DNA of 64,000 nucleotides from Fulvimarina sp039652615 (GCF_039652615.1 NZ_JBDJAC010000015.1:1-64000), one strand, 5' to 3'; positions 42,434 to 51,886 are shown, counted from the stretch's first letter. Made by a program: numbers and translations. Notes: generated by a model from the letters alone, not told the origin.

Positions 42434-42462
42434 ACCCGAGGAGCGGAAATCGGTCCTCGGGT
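42434..42462. terminator. Hairpin between queE and acs
   Basis: ACCCGAGGA (42434-42442) and TCCTCGGGT (42454-42462) form a perfect 9-bp stem between two convergent genes. No T run follows on either strand, so termination strength is doubtful. Confidence 0.45.
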
Positions 42463-42473
42463 CTGCGCTTGTG

Positions 42474-44429
42474 TCAGGCGGAAGCCTTGCCGCCCTTGTT
42501 CTGGCGGTTGTCGATCAGGTGATCGACCACCGACGGATCGGCGAGTGTCGAGGTATCGCCCAGTTCATCGAGCTTGTCCTCGGCGATCTTGCGCAGGATG
42601 CGGCGCATGATCTTGCCCGAGCGGGTCTTCGGCATGTCGGGCGCGAACTGCAGCGCGTCGGGCTTGGCGATCGGGCCGATCTCGGAGCGCACATGCTTGA
42701 CGAGTTCGTCACGCAGTTCGTCGCTGGGCTCCGTGCCCTCCATCAGCGTGACATAGCAGTAGATGCCCTGACCCTTGATATCGTGCGGGAAGCCGACGAC
42801 CGCAGCCTCGGACACCGCCTTGTGGGCGACGAGCGCGCTTTCCACCTCGGCCGTGCCCATACGGTGGCCGGAGACGTTGATCACGTCGTCCACACGGCCG
42901 GTGATCCAGATATAGCCGTCCTCGTCGCGCTTGGCGCCGTCCTCGGTGAAGTAATAGCCCTTGTACTGCTGGAAATAGGTGTTCGCGAACCGCTCGTGGT
43001 CCTTGTAGACCGTCCGCATCTGGCTCGGCCAGGAATCGGCCATGGCGATGACCCCTTCGACGCCATTGCCTTCCAGAACCTCGCCCGACTGCGGATCGAG
43101 GATCACCGGCTGCACGCCGAAGAACGGCTTGGAGGCCGAGCCCGGCTTCAGCGGCGTCACGCCCGGCAGCGGCGTGATGAGGATACCGCCCGTCTCGGTC
43201 TGCCAGTAGGTGTCGACGATCGGTACGTTGGACTGGCCGACTTCCTCGTAATACCAGTTCCAGGCTTCCGGATTGATGGGCTCGCCCACCGTGCCGAGAA
43301 CCTTGAGCGCCGAAAGGTCGTGCCCGTCCACATGCTTGCGGCCCTTGCCCATCAGGGCGCGGATCGCCGTCGGCGCGGTGTAGAACTGGTTGACCTTGTG
43401 CTCCTCGCATACCTTCCAGCAGCGCGAGGCGTCCGGATAGGTCGGCGTCGATTCGAACACCAGCGTCGTCGCGCCATTGGCGAGCGGGCCATAGACGATG
43501 TAGCTGTGGCCGGTGATCCAGCCGACATCGGCCGTGCACCAGTAGATGTCGCCCTGATGATAGTCGAAGACGTATTCGTGCGTCATCGAGGTGTAGACGA
43601 TATAGCCGCCAGAAGTATGGACCACGCCCTTCGGCTTGCCGGTCGAGCCGGAGGTGTAGAGGACGAAGAGCGGATCTTCCGCATTCATCGGCTCGCATTC
43701 GCAGTCGTTGCCGACCTTGGCTTCCATCTCGTGCAGCCAGAAATCGCGGCCGTTCGTGATCGGCGTGTCGTCGCCGGTGCGCTTGACGACGAGACATTTG
43801 ACGTCGCCCTCGATACCCTCGAAGGCCTTGTCGGTGTTCTTCTTCAGCGGCGTCGCCTTGCCGCCGCGCGGCGCATGGTCCGCCGTGATGACCACCTTGG
43901 CCTCGGAATCGTTGACCCGGTCGCGAAGGGCGCCCGGGGAGAAGCCGGCGAAGACGACGGAGTGGATCGCGCCGATCCGGGCGCAGGCGAGCATCGCATA
44001 GACTGCTTGGGGGATCATCGGCAGATAAATGACGACGCGGTCGCCCTTGCCGACGCCGAGTTCCTTCAGAACATTGGCGAACTTGCAGACATGCTCGTGC
44101 AGCTGCTTGAAGGTGATGTGCTGGGCATTGCCCGGCTCGTCGGCCTCCCAGAGGATGGCGGTCTCGTCGCCCTTGTCCTTCAGGTGCCGGTCCACGCAGT
44201 TGTAGCAGACGTTGAGTTCGCCGTCCTCGAACCATTTGATCGAGACGTCGGGATACATGTAATCGACCGACTTGATCTTGGTCGGTTCCTTGATCCAGTC
44301 GATGCGCTTGGCATGCTCTTTCCAGAACCCTTCCGGGTCCTCGATCGACTGCTTGTACCACGCGTCATAGGTGGCCTTGTCGAGCTTCGCGCGCGACTTC
44401 CACTCGTCCTTGACTTCGATCATCGTCAT
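42474..44429 (-). CDS. acs: Acetyl-CoA synthetase
   Basis: 651 residues from the ATG at 44429, preceded by GGGAGGA. It activates acetate to acetyl-CoA with ATP. The adenylate-forming core motif VLYTSGSTGKPKGVVHTSGG is at about residues 262-281, the WQTETGG signature at about 412-418, and the PKTRSGKIMRRILR segment with the regulatory acetylation Lys near the C-terminus (about 600-613). Length matches E. coli Acs (652). Glycolate oxidase and Acs together suggest use of C2 compounds, but the genes are not linked. Confidence 0.97.
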   Translation of the reverse strand: MTMIEVKDEWKSRAKLDKATYDAWYKQSIEDPEGFWKEHAKRIDWIKEPTKIKSVDYMYPDVSIKWFEDGELNVCYNCVDRHLKDKGDETAILWEADEPGNAQHITFKQLHEHVCKFANVLKELGVGKGDRVVIYLPMIPQAVYAMLACARIGAIHSVVFAGFSPGALRDRVNDSEAKVVITADHAPRGGKATPLKKNTDKAFEGIEGDVKCLVVKRTGDDTPITNGRDFWLHEMEAKVGNDCECEPMNAEDPLFVLYTSGSTGKPKGVVHTSGGYIVYTSMTHEYVFDYHQGDIYWCTADVGWITGHSYIVYGPLANGATTLVFESTPTYPDASRCWKVCEEHKVNQFYTAPTAIRALMGKGRKHVDGHDLSALKVLGTVGEPINPEAWNWYYEEVGQSNVPIVDTYWQTETGGILITPLPGVTPLKPGSASKPFFGVQPVILDPQSGEVLEGNGVEGVIAMADSWPSQMRTVYKDHERFANTYFQQYKGYYFTEDGAKRDEDGYIWITGRVDDVINVSGHRMGTAEVESALVAHKAVSEAAVVGFPHDIKGQGIYCYVTLMEGTEPSDELRDELVKHVRSEIGPIAKPDALQFAPDMPKTRSGKIMRRILRKIAEDKLDELGDTSTLADPSVVDHLIDNRQNKGGKASA

Positions 44430-44658
44430 TCGACTGTTCCTCCCAAAACTCATCTGTGCCGTGTGCCCCGCGGCCTCCGGCGAACGCGACAGACGACGAT
44501 GGCACGACCACGTCCCATCGGCTTCCGGCGTCAGCGGCGCGCGATGCCCTCGTCACAAACTTAAACACCTGACGGCATCTGGCAATCCGTCCTAAGTCGG
44601 ACACGGGGTAAGCGGCCTGATGTTAGCCGGCTTCGCCGATGGTCCGCGCGGCCCGATC

Positions 44659-45057
44659 TCAGGCTCCGAAAAGGCCGATGATCACGCTCATGATCAGGAA
44701 CACGCCGAACCAGTGGCCCGCATTGATGTAGGTGAGTTTGCGCGAGCGGGCCTCGAAGGAATGATCGACCACGATGGTCGCCAACACGAAGCCGGCCCAG
44801 ACGAGGATGCCGGTCACGAAGGTCTCGTAGACGCCGACCGTGCCGATATGGGCCGTCAGCCCCGCGAGCATGCCGGCGATCACGATATAGGCGATGAAGA
44901 CGATTACCAGCGGCCCTGGCTTCAGGGCCGGCTTGCTGCCATAGCCGGCGGCCGTCATCCAGGGCTTTTCGAGAAACCTGTGCCAGAAGAAGCCGAAGAT
45001 GAAAGCGGCAAGCGCGGCGATGACGACGCCGAGCGGGCTGAAATTGGTGAAGCCCAT
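44659..45057 (-). CDS. DUF1761 membrane protein
   Basis: 132 residues from ATG 45057. Four hydrophobic segments (about 8-26, 46-68, 74-96 and 109-131) and the starts FSPLGVVIAALAAFIFGFFWH and EKPWMTAAG (about residues 31-39) match the DUF1761 family of small inner-membrane proteins of unknown function. A longer frame to 45411 has no family-like sequence before this Met. It is transcribed on its own and diverges from the YcaQ-like gene. Confidence 0.8.
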   Translation of the reverse strand: MGFTNFSPLGVVIAALAAFIFGFFWHRFLEKPWMTAAGYGSKPALKPGPLVIVFIAYIVIAGMLAGLTAHIGTVGVYETFVTGILVWAGFVLATIVVDHSFEARSRKLTYINAGHWFGVFLIMSVIIGLFGA

Positions 45058-45301
45058 CGGGTATATCCTTGTGCTGCGGCCGACGCGCATCACCTGCGGT
45101 CCGGCACTCATTGATTCGCGAATGGTCGAAGGCCCAACGGACTGGCGAGCATTCAGGTTCAATCTGCAGTGACCGGGAGCGATCAGCGCCCGACACATCG
45201 AGCGCCCGGCTGGCAGCGCATCAGGTTTTCGAATTTGGGATGGCGCGCCAGATGGTCCAAACACCGGACACTTATGTCGAAACGCTCTCGGAGGCGGCGC
45301 C

Positions 45302-46489
45302 GTGACGATCCCCGTTTTACACAATCGCGATGCACGGCACATCTTCATGGACCGCCATCTCCTCGCGGGACGTCCGGCAAGCGGCCAGGATCTCATGGGC
45401 CTCGTTCGCAATCTCGGCTTCGTTCAGCTCGATTCGATCCGCACGGTCGAGCGTGCCCATCACATGATCCTCAGGGCACGGCAGCCCGGCTACAAGCCGA
45501 AGGCGCTGACGCTCCTGATGGAGCGCGACCGGGCGATCTTCGAGCACTGGACCCACGATGCATCTGTCATCCCCATGGATTTCCTGCCCTATTGGAAGAT
45601 GAAGTTCGAGCGAACCACTCCGGCGCTGCTTCAACGCTTCATCGAGTGGCAAGGTCCCAGGTTCAAGGACAAGCTCGACGAAACGCTTCGCCATATCGAG
45701 GCAGAGGGCCCTGCAGGCGTCGGAGATGTCGGTCAGGACGAGGAGCGCTCGGCCGGGGGCTGGTGGGAATGGCACCCCTCCAAGACCGCACTGGAATTTC
45801 TGTGGCGCACGGGGCAGCTTGCGATCGCGCGGCGCGAGAATTTCAACAAGATCTATGATCTGGCAAGCCGGATTTACCCGGACTGCCGCACCGCGAGCCT
45901 TGAGGAGACCGTGGACTGGTCATGTTCTGCCGCGCTCGATCGGCTGGGCTTTGCGACATCCGGCGATCTTGCCGCCTTCTGGAGGCTGATCAGTCCGGCG
46001 GAGGCAAAATCATGGGTCCAGCGCGAACTTGAAGCCGGTCGGCTCGAAGAGGTGGATGTGGAGGCCGACGATGGTCGCCTCAGGCGACACATCGCGCGTC
46101 CGGGCCTCATCGATACCATCCCCGAGATGCCGGCGAACGCCACCCGCGTGAAGATCCTCTCCCCCTTCGATCCGATGCTGCGCGACCGGAACCGAACCGA
46201 GCGCCTGTTCGGCTTTTTCTACAGGATCGAGGTCTTCGTGCCCAGGCCGAAACGGCAATACGGCTATTACGTCTTCCCGGTCCTTCAGGGGGACCGCCTG
46301 ATCGGGCGGCTCGATGCCAGGGCCGAGCGGGCAAACGGCACGTTGAACGTTCGCGCGTATTGGCCCGAGACCGGCATCAGGCGATCTGACGGCCGGATCG
46401 CGGCGCTCATTACGGAAATCGAACGCCTCGCGCGCTTTGCCGGATGCAGCGCCGTGCGCTACGGGGCCGACTGGTATCGGGAGGGGTGA
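45302..46489 (+). CDS. YcaQ-like winged-helix DNA glycosylase
   Basis: 395 residues from a GTG at 45302 with a GGAGG site 8 bases upstream. It belongs to the HTH_42/YcaQ (AlkX, AlkZ) family of glycosylases that unhook interstrand crosslinks and bulky alkylated bases. The catalytic Gln-x-Asp motif is in GFVQLDSIRTVERAHHMIL (about residues 39-57). Winged-helix repeats follow, with the CRTASLEETVDWSC stretch near 197-210 and the SPFDPMLRDRNRTERLFGF block (about 286-304) typical of the C-terminal part. Confidence 0.86.
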   Translation: MTIPVLHNRDARHIFMDRHLLAGRPASGQDLMGLVRNLGFVQLDSIRTVERAHHMILRARQPGYKPKALTLLMERDRAIFEHWTHDASVIPMDFLPYWKMKFERTTPALLQRFIEWQGPRFKDKLDETLRHIEAEGPAGVGDVGQDEERSAGGWWEWHPSKTALEFLWRTGQLAIARRENFNKIYDLASRIYPDCRTASLEETVDWSCSAALDRLGFATSGDLAAFWRLISPAEAKSWVQRELEAGRLEEVDVEADDGRLRRHIARPGLIDTIPEMPANATRVKILSPFDPMLRDRNRTERLFGFFYRIEVFVPRPKRQYGYYVFPVLQGDRLIGRLDARAERANGTLNVRAYWPETGIRRSDGRIAALITEIERLARFAGCSAVRYGADWYREG

Positions 46490-46524
46490 TACCATATCCG
46501 GCTGATGAGGCCGGAAACGGTATC
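46488..46524 (+). terminator. Hairpin overlapping the end of the YcaQ-like gene
   Basis: GATACC (46488-46493) with GGTATC (46519-46524) and an inner CCGGC (46498-46502) with GCCGG (46510-46514) give a nested stem starting at the stop codon. No T run is seen. Confidence 0.35.
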
Positions 46525-46722
46525 GAAGCCCGCGCGGCGCAGACACGTTCCTGAAATCCCATATCGCGAAGCGATCAAACGGATTTCGCATGATAAGCCG
46601 GCTTGTTTTCGCCAGACGAATGAACTGATCCTCAGGGCCGGTTTTCACCCGGCTGGTGGCTCAAGCGCCGCTCGACCTGCCGGCGGACCGTCGAAAGCGG
46701 TGCTTTCACATATCCACCGGCA

Positions 46723-47760
46723 TTACTTGCGCCGGTTCAAGGCCGCCTCGACGGCAATCGAAAGCATCATCTGGCGGGTGATCGTCAGCGCCATCTGGTT
46801 TTCCTTGCGGCTCTTCAGGATATCGGCCTCGATCCGACGGCCCGTACGGGCGAGCGCCTCCAGCGGCCATGCAGCAAGGGCCGTCTCCAGTGCGGGCTTG
46901 CGCTTGAAATGCGGCCTGCGGCGCTCGACGACGCGGCCCACCGGCTCGCCCTGGCGCTCCACGACCTCTCGCATAGCGGTCAATTGCTGGATGGTCCGAA
47001 GAAGATTCTGCTGGAGCTGGAAAATCGGCGTTCCCGCATCCGTCAGCCGCTCGATCAGCGCCGGCAGCTTCTTCACCGCGCCGCTGATCGTCGCATCGAT
47101 CGCCTCGTCCACGGCATCGGCCGACACATCGCCGACGATCGCCGCGACGTCCTCGGCGGTCACCCGCTCGGTGCCATAGGCATAGACGCAGAGCTTCTCG
47201 ACCTCGCCGCGCGAGGCCATGCGGTTTGCCCCGAGCCGGCTCTTCAGCTCCTCGCGCCCCTCCCGGTCGATCTGCAGGCCGGCGCGCGTGAACTCCTCGT
47301 CGATCATCCGGTCGAGCGCCCGCCCCTCGTCCTGGTAACACGGCAGTGCGATCGCATATTTCGCCCGCTCGACACCGAGGCGCAGCGCCGCATTCTTCTT
47401 GAGCTCGCCAGCCTCGACGATGAGGATCGCGCCTTCGAGCTTCTTTTCGGAAAGGGTCGTGACTGCTTCGGACAGGGCCTTGCCGGTGCCAGCCCCGCGA
47501 ACGCGGATGAGGCGCGTCCCCCCGAACAGGGAAACCGTCAGGGCCTCGTCGTAAAGCCGGCCGATATCCTTTTCTATGTCGTCGGCGGCAAGACTGACGC
47601 TCGCGAAGGGATCGCTCGGATCGACGCCCGAATGCTTCGCAATCGCGCTCGCGCGTTCGGATACGAGGCCCGGATCGGGCCCATAGAGAAGGATCACCGG
47701 ATAGGAAAAATCCGGCCGCGAGAGAAAGGCGTCGACCTCCCCGGCTTTCTTCTGGGCCAT
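46723..47760 (-). CDS. holA: DNA polymerase III delta subunit
   Basis: 345 residues. Delta is the clamp-loader subunit that opens the sliding clamp. The start MAQKKAGEVDAFLSRPDFSYPVILLYGPDPGLVSERA is typical of alphaproteobacterial HolA, with the delta-type nucleotide-fold lacking a real P-loop. The C-terminal collar domain includes LIERLTDAGTPIFQLQQNLLR (about 247-267) and PHFKRKPALETALAAWPLEAL-like sequence. It is the last gene of leuS-lptE-holA, 36 bases after lptE. In many alphaproteobacteria parB lies just after holA; here a YcaQ-like gene on the other strand does. Confidence 0.9.
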   Translation of the reverse strand: MAQKKAGEVDAFLSRPDFSYPVILLYGPDPGLVSERASAIAKHSGVDPSDPFASVSLAADDIEKDIGRLYDEALTVSLFGGTRLIRVRGAGTGKALSEAVTTLSEKKLEGAILIVEAGELKKNAALRLGVERAKYAIALPCYQDEGRALDRMIDEEFTRAGLQIDREGREELKSRLGANRMASRGEVEKLCVYAYGTERVTAEDVAAIVGDVSADAVDEAIDATISGAVKKLPALIERLTDAGTPIFQLQQNLLRTIQQLTAMREVVERQGEPVGRVVERRRPHFKRKPALETALAAWPLEALARTGRRIEADILKSRKENQMALTITRQMMLSIAVEAALNRRK

Positions 47761-47796
47761 GACGAACCTTTCAAGCCGCGATCGGCGAAGTCGAAA

Positions 47797-48339
47797 TCAG
47801 TAGCCCTGCTTCTCGAGCGCCACCGCGATCGCGAGTTCCAGCTGGGCCGCAGCTTCCTTGCCGGCCTGCGTGCGGGCATTCAGCAAGGCGCGCTGGGCCT
47901 GGAAGAGCTGACCCGTGCGGTCGAACGGGGTGATGACCTCCCGCTTTCCGCTGTCGATGGTCTGGTTGTCGGAGACCCGGACGAGCGTATAATCGACGGT
48001 GAGACGGTAGACCGACGATGTCGGCACACCGCCCGGCTCGATCGTGATGCCCTGCTCGACACCGCTTGCCGTCAGATTGACCGCGTAGACCGGCTCGGAC
48101 ACGGGCTTGCCTTCATTGAGCCGGGACAACAGCGCGTTGCGGACGATCTGTGTCGTGCGCGTGTTCGCCTCGCTGATCGCGATCCGGCCGCGCAGGCTCG
48201 CAAAATTCGGGGACGAGATGGCGCCCGACGGTGAAAGGTCGCCATAGAGCGGCCTTGCCGTGCAGGCGGAGAGCGCACCGAGGCCGGCGACGACGGCGAG
48301 CGCGACACCGCAACGCTTGAAACGATCAGACGACCACAT
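47797..48339 (-). CDS. lptE: LPS-assembly lipoprotein LptE
   Basis: 180 residues. LptE is an outer-membrane lipoprotein that plugs the LptD barrel and helps insert lipopolysaccharide. A lipoprotein signal peptide is clear, with the lipobox LSAC and the acylated Cys at 26. The mature part starts TARPLYGDL, and the rest is a strand/helix pattern with NALLSRLNEGKP and DYTLVRVSDNQTI. The gene starts 14 bases inside leuS and ends 36 bases before holA, the usual order. Confidence 0.87.
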   Translation of the reverse strand: MWSSDRFKRCGVALAVVAGLGALSACTARPLYGDLSPSGAISSPNFASLRGRIAISEANTRTTQIVRNALLSRLNEGKPVSEPVYAVNLTASGVEQGITIEPGGVPTSSVYRLTVDYTLVRVSDNQTIDSGKREVITPFDRTGQLFQAQRALLNARTQAGKEAAAQLELAIAVALEKQGY

Positions 48340-50941
48340 TCACGATTCTCCCCGGCACCACGACAAGCCGCTTGGGCGTGCCGCCATTCAGCGCCTGCTG
48401 CACGACGTCGGCGGCGAGCGCCGCCTGTTCGATGTCAGCTTTGCTGGCGTCGGCGGGGACGGTCAAGTCGCCGCGCTTCTTTCCGTTGATTTGCAAGGGA
48501 AGTGTGACGCTGTCGTCTCGCAGGAGATCGGCTTCGACGACCGGCCAGCTCTGTGCGGACACGAAATCGTCATGGCCGAGCAGCGTCCAGCATTCCTGGG
48601 CAAGATGCGGCATCATCGGCGCTATCAGCCGCACCAGCATGTCGAGCGCGGCCGCTGCCGCCGCCTTCGTATCGGCGTCGGCCCCATCGAGCTTGGAGAG
48701 CGGGCCGGCAAGGACGTTGACGAGTTCGTGGATGCGCGCAACGGCCTTGTTGAAGCCGAGCCGCTCGATATCGGTCTCAACGCCGTGAGCCGCACGGTGC
48801 GCCGCCTTGCGGATGTCGAGAGCCGGCTGAGCCTCGGGGTCGCTCACGGCGCCGGCACCCGCCACATGGGGCGCCGCCTCGCTGACGAGCCTCCAGACCC
48901 GCTGTACGAAGCGGAAAGCGCCCTCCGCACCGGCTTCCGTCCAGATCACGTCGCGATCGGGCGGTGAATCCGACAGGACGAACCAGCGCGCGGTATCGGC
49001 GCCGAAGCGGCCGATGATGTCCTCCGGGTCGACCACGTTCTTCTTCGACTTCGACATCTTCTCGATGCCGCCGATGGTGATTTCCGCCCCCGTGGAAATG
49101 CGTGTCGCAACGCGCTTGCCGTCCTCCTCGACGATGTTCACGTCGGCAGGCGAGACCCATTCACGGCCGTCCTTGTAGGTCTCGTGGACGACCATGCCTT
49201 GCGTGAAGAGGCCCTTGAACGGCTCGTCCAGATCGAGATGGCCCGTCGCCTTCATGGCGCGCACGAAGAAGCGCGAATAGAGAAGATGGAGGATCGCATG
49301 CTCGATGCCGCCGATATACTGGTCGACTGGCAGCCACCTGTTCGCGATCTCCGGCACGGTCGGCGTTTCGGCGCGCGGCGCGGTGAAGCGGGCGAAATAC
49401 CAGGACGAATCGACGAAGGTGTCCATCGTGTCCGTCTCGCGCAGGGCCTCGCCGCCGCATTGCGGACAGGACGTCTTGCGCCAGGTCGGATGGCGGTCGA
49501 GCGGGTTGCCCGGCTTTTCGAAATCGATGTCGTCCGGCAGCTGAACCGGCAGGTTCTCGCGCTTCTCCGGCACCACGCCGCAGGCCTCGCAGTGGATGAC
49601 CGGGATCGGGCAGCCCCAGTAGCGCTGGCGCGAGATGCCCCAGTCGCGCAGGCGGAAATTGATCTTCCGCTCGGCCTGAGGTTTGCCGGCTAACTCGGTC
49701 TCTTCCAGCCGTTTCGCCACGGCCTCGAAGCCCTCGTCCGGGCTCTTGCCATCGAGAAATTCCGAATTGAACAGAACGCCGTCGCCGTCATAGGCTTCCG
49801 AATAGATCGAGAAGACCGTCGGGTCTTCCTTCGGCGGCAGGACGACCGGCTTGACCGGAAGCTCGTATTTCCGCGCGAAATCGAGATCGCGCTGGTCGTG
49901 GGCGGGGCAGCCGAAGACCGCGCCCGTGCCGTAATCCATCAGCACGAAGTTCGCGACATAGACGGGAAGCGTCCAGTTCGGATCGAACGGGTGCACCGCC
50001 TCGACGCCCGTTCGGTATCCCTTCTTCTCCGCCGTCTCCAGCGCCTCGGCGCTGGTGCCCGTCCGCCGGCAATCGGCGGCGAATTCTGCGAGGTTCGGAT
50101 CGCTCTCGGCAAGCTTCAACGCCAGGGGATGATCGGCCGCGACTGCGAGGAAGGACGCACCGAACAGCGTGTCGGGCCGCGTGGTGAAGACCGTTAGCTC
50201 GTCGAAACCGTCCGGCTTGCCTGTTTCTGCAAGCTGCCAGCGCACCATCAGGCCTTCCGACTTGCCGATCCAGTTCTTCTGCATCAGCCGGACCTTTTCC
50301 GGCCAGTTCGGCAGATGGTCGAGCGCCTCCAGAAGGTCTTCGGCGAAATCGGTGATCTTTAAGAACCACTGGGTCAGCTCGCGCTGCTCGACGAGCGCGC
50401 CGGAACGCCAGCCGCGTCCGTCCTCCACCTGTTCGTTGGCGAGCACGGTCATGTCGACCGGGTCCCAGTTCACCTTCGACTTCTTGCGATAGGCGAGCCC
50501 CGCATCGAGGAAATCGAGGAAGAGCATCTGCTGGCGGTGGTAATATTCCACGTCGCAGGTCGCGAACTCCCGCGACCAATCCAGCGACAGGCCCATGCTT
50601 TTCAGCTGGGCGCGCATGGAGGCGATGTTCTCATAGGTCCATTTCGCGGGATGCACCTTGTTCTGCATCGCCGCGTTCTCGGCGGGCATGCCGAAGGCGT
50701 CCCAGCCCATCGGGTGGATCACGTTGAAACCTTGCGCGCGCTTGTATCGCGCCACGACATCGCCCATCGTGTAGTTGCGCACATGGCCCATATGGATGCG
50801 CCCCGAGGGATAGGGAAACATCTCGAGCACGTAGTATGTCTCGCCCGGCGCATCGGTCTTGGTCTCGTAGAGACCCGCCTCGTCCCAGGCAGTCCGCCAG
50901 CGAGGTTCGACGGCGCGCGGATTATATCGTTCGGTGGTCAT
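48326..50941 (-). CDS. leuS: Leucyl-tRNA synthetase
   Basis: 871 residues, the normal bacterial length. It charges tRNA-Leu. The class I signatures are HMGH at 50-53 (in YPSGRIHMGHVRNYTMGD) and KMSKS at 628-632. The editing domain (about 220-420) includes TVFTTRPDTLFGASF and PAHDQRDLDFARKY. A zinc-type cluster, CEACGVVPE and CPQCGGEAL, is seen at about 455-505. It heads the unit with lptE and holA. A 20-bp perfect palindrome lies 43 bases upstream of its start. Confidence 0.97.
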   Translation of the reverse strand: MTTERYNPRAVEPRWRTAWDEAGLYETKTDAPGETYYVLEMFPYPSGRIHMGHVRNYTMGDVVARYKRAQGFNVIHPMGWDAFGMPAENAAMQNKVHPAKWTYENIASMRAQLKSMGLSLDWSREFATCDVEYYHRQQMLFLDFLDAGLAYRKKSKVNWDPVDMTVLANEQVEDGRGWRSGALVEQRELTQWFLKITDFAEDLLEALDHLPNWPEKVRLMQKNWIGKSEGLMVRWQLAETGKPDGFDELTVFTTRPDTLFGASFLAVAADHPLALKLAESDPNLAEFAADCRRTGTSAEALETAEKKGYRTGVEAVHPFDPNWTLPVYVANFVLMDYGTGAVFGCPAHDQRDLDFARKYELPVKPVVLPPKEDPTVFSIYSEAYDGDGVLFNSEFLDGKSPDEGFEAVAKRLEETELAGKPQAERKINFRLRDWGISRQRYWGCPIPVIHCEACGVVPEKRENLPVQLPDDIDFEKPGNPLDRHPTWRKTSCPQCGGEALRETDTMDTFVDSSWYFARFTAPRAETPTVPEIANRWLPVDQYIGGIEHAILHLLYSRFFVRAMKATGHLDLDEPFKGLFTQGMVVHETYKDGREWVSPADVNIVEEDGKRVATRISTGAEITIGGIEKMSKSKKNVVDPEDIIGRFGADTARWFVLSDSPPDRDVIWTEAGAEGAFRFVQRVWRLVSEAAPHVAGAGAVSDPEAQPALDIRKAAHRAAHGVETDIERLGFNKAVARIHELVNVLAGPLSKLDGADADTKAAAAAALDMLVRLIAPMMPHLAQECWTLLGHDDFVSAQSWPVVEADLLRDDSVTLPLQINGKKRGDLTVPADASKADIEQAALAADVVQQALNGGTPKRLVVVPGRIVNVVV

Positions 50942-50983
50942 GAAGCGTCGCGATCTTTGGGCCGTGTCGACCGGCCTTTTGGA

Positions 50984-51003
50984 ATAAGTCAGCGCTGACT
51001 TAT
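50984..51003. promoter_or_regulatory. Perfect 20-bp palindrome upstream of leuS
   Basis: ATAAGTCAGC-GCTGACTTAT has no mismatch and no spacer. It lies 43 bases before the leuS ATG and 57 bases after the toxin stop. It may be an operator; lack of a T run on the minus strand speaks against a terminator of the toxin gene. Confidence 0.55.
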
Positions 51004-51059
51004 CCTTTTCGCGATGGCGAATTCAACCTGATACCGCAATGTGCCGCCGCCACTCTCGA

Positions 51060-51593
51060 TCAACGTGCCATGGCCGCGTTGAGAGATGCGACGATATCTT
51101 GGGTCGGCAGGATCAGTTTCATCGGGTTGATCTTGGTCGAGGCAAAGCCGAAGCGCCTGTAGAATGCCGATGCTTCCTCATCGATGGCATCGACCACGAC
51201 AGCCCGAAATGCCACGGCTTGGGAGGCCGAAGCAGCATTGCGAAGCGCGTTCGAAAGAAGTGCTTTGCCGATGCCTTTGCCCTGCAAATCCTGCGCAACG
51301 GCGAGACGGGCAAGCAAGGCAACCGGAATTTCAGACGGAGACCCGTGAGGCGCGACCTTCTTCGGCGCCTCCTTGCGCAGGATCATCCCCGCGCACAAGG
51401 CATAGAAAGCCCGAACCTTCCTGTCCTCATCGCAGATGACGAAGGTGCGAGAAAAGTTGTTGGCCTGATTATGGAAAGCGAGCTCGGTGAGCCATGAATC
51501 CATGACCGGCTTCCCGCTTGAAAAGCCGGCCGGATCGTGCGCTTCGTTCAAAGGTTCAGGCGCGTAGAGCCCTAGTCGTTTGAAGTCGCCCAC
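51060..51593 (-). CDS. GNAT-family acetyltransferase toxin (TacT/AtaT-like)
   Basis: 177 residues. Toxins of this type acetylate the amino acid of charged tRNAs and block translation. The family pattern is present: GFSSGKPVMDSWLTELAFHNQANNFSRTFVI (about residues 23-53), ARLAVAQDLQGKGIGKALL with the acetyl-CoA pyrophosphate loop QGKGIG (about 95-113), and ASAFYRRFGF with the catalytic-type Tyr (about 143-152). The start overlaps the antitoxin gene by 22 bases, as usual in these pairs. Acetylation activity and targets are inferred from the family. Confidence 0.85.
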   Translation of the reverse strand: MGDFKRLGLYAPEPLNEAHDPAGFSSGKPVMDSWLTELAFHNQANNFSRTFVICDEDRKVRAFYALCAGMILRKEAPKKVAPHGSPSEIPVALLARLAVAQDLQGKGIGKALLSNALRNAASASQAVAFRAVVVDAIDEEASAFYRRFGFASTKINPMKLILPTQDIVASLNAAMAR

Positions 51594-51856
51594 GCATTCT
51601 CTTCCGCAAACAGATCGACCAGTGCCGGATGGGTCTTCGCAGGCTGAGACAGGGTTTCGGATACGGAATCGAACAGCTTTGCATCGAGATGCATGAAACG
51701 CTGATCCATCAGCGACTTCTGGGCGCTATTTATGGCTGATTCCATAACGAAATTGGAAAGGCTCTTTCCGCAAACGGCGGCGGCTCGGCGGATCAGTTCG
51801 AGATCAGCCGGCGCGATACGAGCCGTGAATGTTTCGTCTTTTTTTGCGGCAGACAT
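51572..51856 (-). CDS. DUF1778 (ribbon-helix-helix) antitoxin
   Basis: 94 residues from ATG 51856, chosen because AAGGA lies 7 bases upstream and because the earlier Met codons up to 51877 run into the palindrome at 51869-51886. The N-terminal ribbon-helix-helix (TFTARIAPADLELIRRAAAVCGKSLSNFVMESA, about residues 9-41) binds DNA; the C-terminal part (about 60-94) should wrap and neutralise the toxin. It represses its own operon in known DUF1778-GNAT systems. Confidence 0.85.
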   Translation of the reverse strand: MSAAKKDETFTARIAPADLELIRRAAAVCGKSLSNFVMESAINSAQKSLMDQRFMHLDAKLFDSVSETLSQPAKTHPALVDLFAEENAWATSND

Positions 51857-51868
51857 AACCATATCCTT

Positions 51869-51886
51869 CATGACCATTCGGTCATG
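51869..51886. promoter_or_regulatory. Palindrome overlapping the antitoxin leader (operator)
   Basis: CATGACC-ATTC-GGTCATG is a perfect 7-4-7 inverted repeat 13 bases upstream of the antitoxin start. Its size and place fit binding by a ribbon-helix-helix dimer pair for autoregulation of the toxin-antitoxin operon. Confidence 0.6.

Noticed and set aside
42471..44564. 697-codon open frame opposite acs
   Set aside because: Antisense shadow of a full-length acetyl-CoA synthetase; no family features.
45069..45305. 78-codon frame overlapping the start of the YcaQ-like gene
   Set aside because: The GTGA overlap looks like coupling, but the first part is shadow-like and no family was recognised.
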